Shown: piece after piece, positions 47,506 through 60,500 of the stretch
Numbering within the stretch: position 1 is the first letter of the stretch
How the letters are laid out: every line of letters starts with the position of its first letter
DNA from: Danio rerio
Taxonomy: Eukaryota; Chordata; Actinopteri; Cypriniformes; Danionidae
DNA: 64,000 bases
Reading direction: 5' to 3'
Assembly (NCBI RefSeq): GCF_049306965.1
Contig: NC_133180.1
Span: 20,819,501 to 20,883,500 of the forward strand
Notes under the pieces: generated by a model
Told to the model about the DNA's origin: nothing
Database searches by the model: none
Seen by the model: only the letters and a program-made list of their open reading frames with translations
Made by a program: the position numbers and the translations under genes

Positions 47506-48999
47506 GTCATAAACTATGATAATCTGCCACAAACACAATCTATATCAGTGGCTACAAACTTAATTTTCTCCCCATTTATTAGAAAATATCCACAATTCGG
47601 TTTGCATAATAAAAGTTTAGCATTTAGTTGTATTAATTTCATTATTATAATACATTTTTCTAAACATTTTAGTAAGCAGTTTAATAATAATAACAATAAC
47701 AGTCTCTTTAAATCCAAAGTGTAGTCTATTAGCTATAGATGGAGTGCATAATAAGTTTGTAATGTGATTTAGTTATATTTTAGGCAATTCTCAGAAATTA
47801 ATTTCTCCCTCATGGCGTGCTTTTTGTCAGTCACACGAAGCCACAGCTGTAGCAAGGTCAGATAATTGAGGTTAAGCACAAACATAAATTCATATATTTG
47901 TTTAAAACAGGATTTTACTGTTAATGCATGAAGCAATGTTAAAAAAACATCATGATTCCTTCACTTTTCAACCTAACTTGTAGCATGGAATTGATCATTT
48001 TACACCACACTGATCGAAGAAATAGGAAGAGAAAGAACTTAGTGAATGTAACTATAAATCATAATAGTTTATTATTTAAAAGTATCTGAGTATTTCATTG
48101 ATCTGGATTTTTTAAATCTGTACCAAAATCTGTAGCCTAATTGAACAAGCAGCACTGCCAGATTTAGACATCAACTCTTGCATCACAACAATCCCTTTTT
48201 AAAATTATTAGGCTAGGCTACATCTCGATTTTTCATTGGCAACATAAGTACGTCTTTTTTGCTTTTATACGTTTAATCTTATAAGTTTGAAGACTGATTA
48301 ATTGTTCAATATCCTGTTCAAACTTTATATTGTTTTTTTTGTAGAAAACATTTGTAGAATTAGAGGTATTGTAGAGGTAGAATTTGTAGAATTAGAGGTA
48401 TTTGTAGAATTGTACATCACTAAATTGCACCAGCAGTAAAAGCTAAGATTAAATATAAAGCAAAAGATGACATTTAAATAATGTTTAAACATGTTCAGCT
48501 TTTCTGGAAGTCCCATTAAGGTGTAGGCCATTTTAGTCTTTGGTAAAACGTATAGCCTATTTTGTAAATCGCAGATGACATAATTCAAATTTAAAATAAA
48601 AATGTTATTTACAGCATTTTTTTATCACAAAAAGGTCATGTTTTCACAAGTTGTTTACTTTAGACAACACAGTTCCAGTGTTTTAATTTCAGAAATGTTA
48701 AAAAACAATATTTAGTGATATGAAAAATTTGTTTGTTATTTGTTTGAAAAAAAAACTCTTTCACAATATTGTTTTATAAAATATGTAAGAAATTTTATCA
48801 GCGCTTTGTTGAATAAAACAAACATTTTACTTAAACCAGAGGCTACCTAAAAGTCCTGTAAATTCAGAGAAACTGTAAAATTGCAAGTGGTCTCTTCATT
48901 TTTTCCATAGCTGTCTATTAGCTATATTTATTTTGAATTTCAACTGTGCAGTGCAATTTATTTTCATTTATGGACTTATTCTCTCTCGTTGAATATTTG
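47506..48999. other. Intergenic DNA between usp30 and svop
   Basis: AT-rich with no supported gene. A short local tandem repeat of gtagaattagaggtatt occurs at about 48352-48410. Confidence 0.45.
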
Positions 49000-49049
49000 A
49001 AATTAAATATACTAGCTAAACATTATTATTCTCACATTTTGGAAATACA

Positions 49050-51335
49050 TATTCTGAAATAACATATAAATTGTAATGTTATACAAACTGAATTCATAAT
49101 TGTTATACAAATTAGAATTATAGCCTATAATGCAAATTAAATAGTCAGTGGGGCAAAATTTCAATGGAGTTGTCTTGATTGGTCATCTCCAGAACATTTA
49201 TCAAAACATAAATTATAATTGTTAAATTATAATGTAGCCTAAATTGAAAAGTGAATGGGAAAAAATATCAGTGAAGTTCACAGTAGGCATTGACTTGATT
49301 CGTGATTGGAACATTTACCAAAATAACAAATTATAATGTAATACCAACTGAATTTATCATTGTTTTACAAACTTAAATTATAATGTAAATTTAATAGCAA
49401 AAAGGGCAAAATATCAATTGTCTTGAGTCGACATCTCCACAACATTTACTGAAATTACAAACTATTATGTTATACAAACTGAATTTAGTTATAATTGTTA
49501 TACACACTGAAATTACAATGTAAATTGAATACTAAGTGGGCAAAATATCAATGAAGTTCACAGTAGTCATTGTCTTGAGTCAACATCTCCAGAACATTTA
49601 CCGAAATAGCATACAGTGCATCTGGAAAGTATTCATAGCGCTTCACTTTTTCCACATTTGTTTATGTTACAGCCTTATTCCAAAATGGATTAAATTAATT
49701 TATTTCCTCAAAATTCTACACTCAATACCCCATAATGACGATGTGAAAAAAGATTTTTTGAAATTGTTGTAAATTTATTAAAAATAAAAAACCTGAAAAG
49801 TCACATGTACATAAGTATTCACAGCCTTTGTCATGAAGCTCTAAATTCTGTTTTCACTGATCATTCATAAGATGGTTCATTAGATTGCACATGATTTGAA
49901 AAGCCAAACCCCTGTCTATATAAGGTCCCAGGGTTGACAGTGCATGTCAAAGCACAAACCAAACATGGAGACAAAGGAATTGTCTGTAGACCTCCAAGAG
50001 AGGATTATTTAAAGGCATAAGGCTGGGGAAGGTTACAGAAAAATTTCTGCTGTTCTGAAAGCACATTGGCCTCCGTCATCCGTAAGTGGAAGATGTTTGG
50101 ACCCACCAGGATTTTGTTAGTCAGGGAGGTGATCAATAACCCGATGGTCACTCTGTCTGAGCTCCAGCATTCTTCTGAGGAGAGAGGAGAATCTTGCAGA
50201 AGGACAACCATCTGTGCAGCAATCCACCAATCAGGCCTGTATGGTACAGTGACCAGACTGAAGCCACTCCCCACCTGGAATTTGCCAAAAGGCATCTGAA
50301 GGACTCTCAATCCATAAGAAACTAAATTCTTTGGTCTAATGAGACTAAAATTGAACTTTTTAAAGTGAAAGCCAGGCATTATGTTTGGAGAAAACCAGGC
50401 ACCGCTCATCACCAGACTAATATTATCCCTGGTGTGGGGGAAATTAATAATGAATTTCATGGTAAGCATTGTCTTGATTTGTTGTCTCCAAAACATTTTC
50501 CGAACATATATAAATTATAATGTTACACAAACTAAATCATAATGTGTATTGAGTAGTAGGGAAAAAATATCAATGAAGTTTACGGTAAAGGCGGAGTATT
50601 GTTTTGGTTTGTCATCTCCAGAACGTTCACCAAAATAACAAATTATAATGTTACACAAACTGAAATTGTAATGTAAATTGAAAAATGAATGGGGTAAAAT
50701 GTCAATGAAGTTCACTGTATACCATATTTTTCTGATTGGTCATCTCCAGAACATTTACCGAAATAACATATATAAATTACAGTGTTATACAAACTGAAAT
50801 TATAATGGAAAATAAAACGTGAATGGGACAAAATAACAATGTTCATGGTAGACATTGTTTTTATATGTTATCTCCGGAACATTTACTGAAATAGTTTATA
50901 TAAATTATATTGTTATACAAACTGAATTCATAATTGTTTACAAGCTGAAATTTTAATGTAAATTGAATAGTAAGTGGGGCAAAAGATCATTTAACTTCAC
51001 AGTAGTGGTATTGCCTTAATTCGTCATCTCCACAACATTTACTAAAATAACAATTCATAATGTTATACAAACTGAATTGTTATAGAAAATGTTAATTATT
51101 ATTTAAATTGAAAAGTGAACGAGGCAAAATATCAATGAACTTTTGCATTTCTTGAATCGTCATCTCCACAACATTTGCCAAAATAACAAATTTATTATGT
51201 CATACAAACTGAATTTATAATTGTTTGCTAACTGAAATTATAATGTAAACTGAAAAGTGAATGGGACAAAATATCAATGAAGTTCACGGTAAGCAGAGCG
51301 TATTGTCCTGATTCGTCATCTCCAGCACATACGGA
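49050..51335 (+). repeat. Degenerate minisatellite running into the svop 5' region
   Basis: At least ten copies of a 115-157 base AT-rich unit. Landmarks in each unit are caaaatatcaatgaagttca, cgtcatctccagaacattta, tgttatacaaactgaa and ttataatgtaaattgaa. The 'catctcc' landmark lies near 49185, 49430, 49585, 50485, 50612, 50740, 50867, 51023, 51160 and 51318, plus one decayed copy near 49300. A Tc1-like element (49614-50440) interrupts it. The last unit (51272-51335) merges with the GC-rich DNA just upstream of svop. Confidence 0.88.
49614..50440 (+). mobile_element. Truncated Tc1-like transposon inside the minisatellite
   Basis: The left terminus cagtgcatctggaaagtatt follows a TA. The plus strand then holds the broken remains of a Tc1 transposase (for example the region encoding SGLYGTVTRLKPLPTW near 50230-50280). 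The right terminus is missing and minisatellite sequence resumes after about 50440. It belongs to a different Tc1 subfamily from the copies at 7518 and 23301. Confidence 0.78.
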
Positions 51336-51560
51336 CTGTCCTCTCTCCGGCTTCTTCATTGAGTCTCGGGCGTTCCAGCCGCTGCACAGATCAGCGCGAC
51401 CGGGAAACGGCAGCAGAAATCATGGCAGCTCCGCACCGCGCCGCCCCTCACTGAGCCTCTCCGCTGTCCTCACGCCCGTGGTGCTGAAATCAGCCGCGAC
51501 CCTTCAGCAATGTAACGGCAATGAGACAAAGACACCGGCAGCCCGACGAACAGCCCGATA
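51336..51560 (+). promoter_or_regulatory. svop promoter / 5' UTR, CpG-rich
   Basis: A GC-rich stretch with many CpGs (for example ccgctgcacagatcagcgcg and gcaccgcgccgcc) lies directly before the svop start codon and contrasts sharply with the AT-rich minisatellite on its left. No TATA box is evident. The transcription start is probably within it. Confidence 0.55.
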
Positions 51561-54500
51561 ATGGACGATGATTTGTTTCAGTTAAGACAGCTTCCGTGAG
51601 TGCGCTTTTCATCCCGTTTCTGTCGGTCATGCGAATAGCCTACTCTCCCGTTCATATAAGCTCATGTAGTGATCTAAAACGCAACGGCGTACACAATGTG
51701 ACATTGGTATTCATGCAACTTCGAGTGTATTTTATGTGTAAATCAGTGCTTATATAATGGATGTCTGATATAGAATGGGGATAAATGCAGCCAGGTTTTG
51801 TCTTGAATGAATTGGCTGAGGTGCATGTTTAGTAAACAGCTCGAGTAGATTAAATTAAGAGCTTATTTTTGCACGTTAAAGCAGTAATGTTGTGTTGCAT
51901 ATTATATTATTTCCCTCATCCACTGCTTCGTTTGCGTTGCCCATGACGCCTTCTGTTGGATAACACAACGGTTGGTGTGTAATTGTTTTTATTATGAGAC
52001 AGACAGGCAGACACGCATTTTGCTCACAGATCCAAATTTCACTTTGACTATTTAGATAATGCTACATAGTTTCACAATTTATATGTAATATAAATGTCAA
52101 ATTCTGACTTTGAGATTTATTTTATTTTTTTTTATATTATTTAAGGTGTATATGTGGGGAATTTTCAGCAAAGGGTTAAATACAACACGAACCACTATCC
52201 AATTTTTTTTACAAAGTTATGCAATGTTGTTAATTGTCCTTGCTACAGTACAGTTGTACACTGAAGTACTGAGTGATAATTAACAACGCGTGCATGCCAT
52301 AGAGTTGGGTTTAGGACAACTGTTGGGATTAGGAGTTGGGATTAGAGATTGGTGCGATGCATAATTTACGGTTACTCAAAGTAAATATGCATTATTGAGA
52401 TATTCTAGATAGTGCATGTTACGTGTTAACAAATGTGGCTTTCCCCCCTAAAATTAGCATAAAATACAATTACAATTAACATACTTTTCTATAAAAGTAC
52501 ATAGTGTCCTGCTATTTTTTTTTGTCCTGAAATATTTTATTGTTATTAGAATCAAGTCTGTAACCAGGGCTTGATTTAAGTGAGTGCATTACTTGAATGT
52601 TATTATTATTTATTATGATTATTAATTTATTATTATTATAAGATTTTATTTTTAAAGATTATAACTGTATGTAAAAGCAAACTATTCAACATTTTGCACC
52701 CCAGGGGTTTGCTGTTGGTCCTTTTATATCAGCAGATTTGAATGTTATCACTCAATTGAATTGGCGTTGTCAGCTGATTGATATGGGCCAGTAGGGGCCT
52801 TCTGTGCCTACTTGTGGGCTCCAAAGGTTGTTCTCAACCATCCACATGGTTAATCAGCTACAAATCACATACTGTATGGCTGTGGCGGGAAGTTAACGAG
52901 AATTATTTATATTGTTTATTAAATTTTCCATTGATTGTATTTTATTAATGTCTACCCCAATCCCAAACCCAATCACCACAGGTATGTAAAAACAGATCTG
53001 GAGTCTTCTCTATTAGTATTACTGATTAACCATGTGGATGGATGATAACAGCCTTCTGAGCCTACTAGTAGGCGCAGAATGCCCCTACTGGCACATATCT
53101 GTCAGCTGATAACCACTGATAGCGCTCATTTAATTGAGTGATAACATTCGAATCGGGTGCTTATATTTCTATCAGTTGTCAAATATAAAATATGTAGGCA
53201 CTTATTGTTTCTGTCTTAAATCCGAGCAGAAACTCTTAATCTCATGAAGAAGTCATAGAATTAAATTTTGTCTGCACTTAATAAAGTTTTCCAATAGAAA
53301 TAATTTAATAACTTTAAATCAATGCACGGGGTGACACGGTGGCTCAGTGGTTAGCACTGTTGCCTCACAGCAAGAAGGTCGCTGGTTTGAGCCCCAGCTG
53401 GGTCAGATGGCATTTCTGGGTTCTCCCTGTGTTCGCATGTGTTTCCTCTGGGTGCTCCAGTTTCCCCACAGTCCAAAGACATGCGCTATAGGTGAATTGG
53501 GTAAGCTAAAATTGTCCTTAGTGTATGATTGTGAATTTGGGAGTGTATGGATGTTTCCCAGTACTGGATAGGTTATTGGTTCATTCTGCTGTGGCGACTC
53601 CTGATGAATAAAAGGACTAAGCTGAAGGAAAATGAATGAATGAATGAATGAATGAAATCAATGCACTTTTACTTCATAAAAAAAATTGATTTAAATGAAA
53701 TGAAGTGAAATTAAAAAAATATTTAAAATGAGATTAATAAGATGAAATTTAAAAATATTCTGTTCGTTATCAGTAGTTTGTCATGTTTTCAAGTGCAAAT
53801 CTTGTTCGAATCATAAACAGTTCATTTTGAAAATAATACAAATTAAAATAATATATGGATTAAAATATTTAAAAAGAACAGCACATGTTTGCAGTATGAT
53901 CAGAAGAGAAAATAACTGTATTTTTCAGATTTTAGATAGCCTTAATTTTAAGTTTCATCCCAAGCAATTTTTTTAAATGAAAAACAACAGAAGATCAAAA
54001 GCATCCTGCAATGTTGTGTTTTCAGCCTTTGAAGTGCTACTAATACAATTCATTTTTCGCTCCTTATAAAGTTGGCTCGTTATTTCGCTCATCATAAATA
54101 GAAAAACTTTATTGTTGTTCCTTTTGAATTATTCCAAGGTCTTAAATTTGTCTTCATAAAACATATATCTTGCTTACATCTTTTCTGATAGTCATTTGCT
54201 GTTAAAAACTGAAGCTTACAACATTTTTACAGCAGTTACTGCAAATTGACACTCAAAAATGCTAGGCCAAGTGTATGAGTGTGTGTGTGAATATGAGAGT
54301 GTATGGATGTTTCCCAGTACTGGGTTGCAGTTTGAAGTAATCCGTTGTGTAAAACATATGCTGGAATAGCTGGTGGCCTCTGAAATAGAGACTAAGACTA
54401 AGGAAAATGAATGAACAAATGAATGAAATTAAGTGAAAAAAATTAAACAAGCAAATATTAGAACAAGAACATTTGCTCTGGAAAACATGACAGAATACTG

Positions 54501-57500
54501 ATAATGAACAGCACATTTTGCAATTCGTCTGTTTGAGTCAAATTTTTATGTGTGCTGTTCGTTATCAGGATTTTGTTTTAGTATTCATGTTTTCCAGTGC
54601 AAATGTTCTAATCATAAACTGTTTATTTTGTAAAGAATAAAAATGAAGTAATCTTTAGTTTCACTTAAAATCAAGTATTTATAAAGAACAGCAGTTTTTT
54701 GCAGTATGATCAGAATGAACAGTTGAAGTCAGATTTATTAAACCCCCTAAATTATCCACCCCCACCCTCCCGTTTATTTTTTCTTCAATTTCTGTTAACA
54801 GAGACAAAAAAATTTTCAACGCATTTCTAAACATAATAGTTTTAATAGCTCATTTCTAATAACTGATTTATTTTATCTTTGGCATGATGACAGTAAATAA
54901 TATTTTTACTATATATTTTTCAAGACTTCTATACAGTTTAAAGTGACATTTAAAGGCTTAACTAGGTAAAATAGGTTAACTAGGCAGGTTAGGGTAATTA
55001 GACAAATTATTTTATAACGATGGTTTGTTCTGTAGAGTAAATATAGCTTAAAGGGGCTAATAAATTTGACCTTAAAATGTTTTATTTTTATTTTATTAAA
55101 AACTGCTTTTATTCTAGCCGAAATAAAACAAATAAGACTTTCTCCAGAAAAAAAATATTATCCAGACATACTGTGAAAATGTCCTTGCTCTGTTAAACGT
55201 AATTTGGGAAATATTCAAAAAAGAAAAAAAAAATCAAAGGGGGTTCAATAATTCTGATTTCAATTGTACAATACATGTAAGTTCCAGATATTAGATAGTT
55301 TAAGACCAAATCTAAAATTAAGGCCATTTTTATTTTATTTTTATCAACTAAAAACAACAGAAGATCAAATGCAACCTGCGATGTTGTGTTAAGCATTTGA
55401 AGTGTTACTAATACAACTCCTGTTTTGTTACTTTTAAATGTAGAGAAATGTAGAAAACATATCAACACATGTTTTTTCCCTTCTAATTATTTCATGGTCT
55501 AAAATTTCTCTTCATTAAAAAACTGAAACTGTCCTGGCTTCCTTTCTTACAGCCACTTGCTGTTAAAAACTAAAGTCTAAAACATTTTTGCACACAGTAA
55601 AATTACACTATAAGATTGCTGGGTTGTTTTAATACAAATTTGGGTAAATTTTTGACAAACCCATCCATTAGGTTAAAAATACAATCATTTGCTTTTCCAA
55701 TATTTTAACAAAGTATTTTATTTCATAATTATTTAGCATTCTATTCGTGTTGATTTTTACAAATTTGTAAAATTACATGATGAACATTATAACATAGCAC
55801 TTATAGCATAACACTTAAGAATCTTCTGAAATAGAATGCATAATACAGCAACAAATAAATAAATAAATAAATAAGTAAATAAAAAAACTGTGCATTAGTG
55901 GATTATTTTGAAGGAGTTTACCCAAAAATGTATTTTACTTCCAATACTTCAATAAGTGGTTGCAAATCTTTCAGTTTCTTCTGTTGAACACAAAATAAGC
56001 TATTTTGAAGTAAGCTGAAAACTGTACCCATTGACTACCTTAGTATAGGAAAAAAATACAATGGAAGTAAGTGGTTACAGGTTTCCAGCTGTCTTCAAAA
56101 CATCTTCTTATGTGTTCAACAGAAGAAAAAACTAAAACAGTTTTGGAAAGCTGAGTAAATGATGACAGAATTTTCATTTTTGGGTGAACTATATATTTAA
56201 TGAGATATAAATAACAATAACCTGTCCTTGTGTGGTATTGGATTTGACCCTATTGATGATCATCAGTGTTGCAGTGAAAGCATTTCCACATATGCATGTA
56301 AGAGTTTTAAATCAACTGCCTCTCATGCTGATGTTATTCCTGTGCTGCTGATGCTTGGCTTTAGGCCCAGTCGCCATCTGAAGCTGTGCAGAAATCATGA
56401 TGGCAGCGCTTTTAATTGTTGAGATCGAGCTCAGCTCTGCTTCTATTCCATGCATAATGAAGACAATGCAGAAGAAACCATCCCAAACATCCTTCATCTG
56501 TAGCATTTTCACTACATCTGCAGTCAGTAACAAATCCAAGGCCTGTTCTGTCATCGAAACCACTGCTGATTTCAAAGGACTTCTGATCTTTTTGTGCTTT
56601 CGCGAATGCTTTCGGAGAAACGCTTGGAGAGGTCGTGTGTTTAATTACACTGCCTGTCTGCTCACCAAGCCTTTATTGCCAGTAGTGTCGCTGTAAGAAC
56701 TGCAATCACAGTAATTAAGCCGTGGGATATCAGTGTGCTCCTCTTATTTACTGATCCAATCTGCCTTCATAGCCGCGGATATATTTGTATAAGTAAAATC
56801 CGGCTGCCACTATGGCATCTGTTATTGTTGTTTTTAAACAGCAGCTTACATTGAGTGTGAAAATCCCTGTCATGTAGGGCTGTCGGCTCTGAGTCACAGT
56901 TTCAGAAATCACTCGACTGTCTCCTCTCACATCACGCTGGCTTTCTCTGGTGATTTCTGTCCAGAGGCGCAGAAGAGGGATTGCTTAAGCAGGAAGCTCT
57001 CTCTCGCTCTTTCTCATTACCTTGGCAACAGTGTCTTATTATGAGCATCACTCTTTCCTGCACATTACAGCTGTAGTCCACATGCAGATGCCTGTTCTCT
57101 TCATTGATTATTTTTGCCCGGCTTCATTACAGTAAATGGCATATATTGGCTGCGTGACGTGTGTGGGCCACTGCTGTATTATGCGTAGGCATTGCCAGAC
57201 CTGTGATTAGGCTGCCAGGCCTATTTCAAACTGTGATTATGTGATCTTTCTTCATGTTTAATGAAAACAGCCGTTGCAGAGAGGTATAGAGGATGTTTTA
57301 TTCTGAGTGCTCCGCTTATTGGTAGTTTTAGTCAGCATGTTGTTGCTGTTTGTAAATGAAATAGTGTTGAAATGTGTTTCCGCATTTGATTAAACATTTC
57401 TGATTTCTGTTTGCAGAGTGGTGAAATTTCGGCGGACAGGTGAAAGCACTCGCTCTGAGGATGAGTGCTGTGGAAGGGAAGAGGTTTTGCAGGTGGAGGG

Positions 57501-60500
57501 AGGACGAACGGATATGGAGTCTGTTTCTCTGGCCGATGGTGCTCCGGTGCCTCGGGAATTTGCCAACCCCACTGATGGTATGATTGTCTTCATCAGCTTT
57601 GTTTATATATTTTTAAATATAAATAATTCATTTATTTTCCCTTATTTATCAGGGGTCACCACAGTGGAATGAACCGGCTTTTTTTTCAAATATTCATTGA
57701 TTTATTTTCTTTTCAGCTTAGTCCTTTTATTAATCAGCGCTCGCCACAGCGGAATAAACCACCAACTCATCCAGCATATGTTTTTCTCCTTCCAGCTGCA
57801 ACCCATTACTGGGAAACACCCATACATTCTCATTTACACACATACACTATGTACAATTTAGTTTACCCAATTCAGCTATACCACATGTGGGGAAACCGGA
57901 GCATGCGGGGAGAACATGCAAACTCCCTACAGAAATGCCCACTGACCCAGCCGAGACTCGAACCAGTGACCTTCTTGCTGTGAGGCGATCGTGCTACCTT
58001 CTGCGTCACCTTTTAACAATATGTTTTTCTTTATTTTAAAATTTTTTTAAATATTCGTCTTCATGTGATATATACAATATAGCAACAGGAGACGATGTGG
58101 GAAAGAGAGGGAGGGGGGAGAGGCAGGATAGTAAAACTGTCCATGAGCAGGGACTTAAATTCAGGACACCCTAAGCACAATGACACTATGTGTTGTCGCA
58201 CTGCCCACAAGGCTATGGGGAAGCTTTTCTTGAAAATGTTAAGCTATAGTTTTGTTTTTTAACTAAAGCTTAAAAATTGAGCTTTATCCATTGAAATGAG
58301 GCTGGAAAAAAATACAAAAATAAATATTATATGAAAAAAATAGAAATACAGGTAACTGAACTTGAAATTTTACTACATTTTATTTGATTTAAAATAAACT
58401 TTAAAAAGGAAAAACAAAACTAGCACAATTTTGGAAATACTTGAAATACTTTTTTTGTCATTGGTGGCTCTATATAGAAACATCATACATCAAACTTTCC
58501 ATTGCACGAAATGTTTTTTTTATAGTGAAAGAAATGTATTTTGAAAATGTCCTTTATGCTACAATACAATAGTTTTAAGAACTGTTTACTGAAGGGATGT
58601 TGAGGAACCAGAAACGGTTTTACTAGTGTGTCACAGAAAACATAAGTTTTAACCCACCAAGCAATTTTTTGTATAATAGATGTCCAAACATATGACATCT
58701 TGGCTAAACCAAAGTTACATTTGGGCTCTCAGTGAAGATGTAGTAGACATCTAACAATAGTCCACAAATAAACTAGCCATAAAATAGACAAGGCAAGGCA
58801 AATTTATTTATATAGCACAGTTCATACTAAATGATCATTCAAAGTGCTTTACAGTGCTAAACAGGAATACAAGAGGCAAGTATAAGAAAATAAAAACAAA
58901 AGAGAATTAAAATGATTAAAAACAGATTAAAATGTGTTTAAAAGATGTTTTAAAGAATTGAAAAAGAAAAAAAGGCATAATTGTGCAGAAATGAATCAGT
59001 ACAAATGTGAAGTCTGTCTAATCGGTCTATTTGATGACTAGTTTATTTTTGGACTATTGTTAGATTAGTCTTTTTGATCTTCACTCACAGCCCAAAGTTT
59101 ACCAAAGAGGTCTATTTGGACGTCTGTTAGATCTATTTTTAACACAAACATAAAAGATTGTATATAGAAAAGTATAAACTTACATGAAAACTGAAAAAAC
59201 AAAACAAAACCTAATTCAAATTATGTTTAAATGTTTATAATAATACATTAAATCCATTAAATTAAAATTACACTGTCTTAATACCTTCTATAATAATATT
59301 GTGCCTTTAAACTTAATTCATAACGTGCTTTACACAAAGAAGATACAGATGTAAAAACAGTTAGGATGTAGGATCCTTATATGAGGGATATAAGGGATGC
59401 ATGCAATTGAGAAACTCTTGTTATTACCGACACCAGGGGGGCTATAAGTGAACTTCAGTTAGCAACATGTTACTTGTGCTTACACTCATGAACAAGAGAC
59501 TGAAAAAAAATGATTCAGTGCACAAAATAATAAAGTTGTTTCATTGCTTAGAAATACAAATGAGTGGAAATACCTATTAAGGCTATACAGAGCTGGCTGT
59601 GTAAGGCTAGTTGGGATTAATCTCTTTTCTTGAACATAAACATTATAAGAATTTGTTTCTTATACACTTTATAGATTATGGCGCCACTTAAGCATCCTTC
59701 TGATTTATCTTTGAGTCTTTGACATAGAAATCAGTAAACAATGCAATTAATGCATAAAAAATACTGATCATCTGTCTTCATGTGTTACCTTTCTGTCAGA
59801 TACCTTCATGGTTGAGGATGCAGTGGAGGCCATTGGCTTTGGGACATTTCAATGGAAACTGTCCATCCTGACTGGACTTTCATGGGTAACTGAATTTCAA
59901 CTAAAGATTGTACCTTCACAATACTGTATAATGACAAGCAATTGACCTTCACTTTTAAAAAGACACTACAATAAAAAATAAAAATTATAAAAATAAATAA
60001 TGCATTATTATTATTACCATCAAATGAATAACTTTTTTAAGCTGTACATCCTCATGTCATTTGCTAGTTATGTACTAAGATTTAGTAGTTGCTATATTTG
60101 TTTCCATATTTGTGTGCAGATGGCCGACGCCATGGAGATGATGATTCTCAGTATATTGGCCCCTCAGCTGCACTGTGAGTGGGCACTGCCCAGCTGGGAG
60201 GTGGCACTGCTAACTTCGGTAGCGTACATTATTCCTTTATTCAATAATGACTCCCCTCATGCTTGTTTTAGACGGCTTTGGCAGTCAAGTGTGTTTTCTT
60301 GTTCAGTTAAATCAGCTGTTTCTGAACATGATTGAATAACCACATGGACATCTAAGAAATGAGCAACTGTGTTTCTGCCCTTCTTTCAAACAGGTAGTAT
60401 TTATCGGAATGATGATCAGCTCCTCATTATGGGGGAACATATCTGATAAATATGGGAGAAAAACAGTGAGTGTGTTCAAAAATGAAAGATATCAATGTCC

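Noticed and set aside
49050-51335. CRISPR-like array of repeats and spacers
   Set aside because: Units are degenerate, contiguous and AT-rich in a vertebrate genome, with no separate spacers. This is a minisatellite.
51277-51561. 94-codon frame upstream of svop
   Set aside because: It begins in a minisatellite unit and runs through the CpG-rich 5' UTR. Arg/Ser/Pro richness follows from the GC content. The svop start at 51561 is in a different frame and matches the family.
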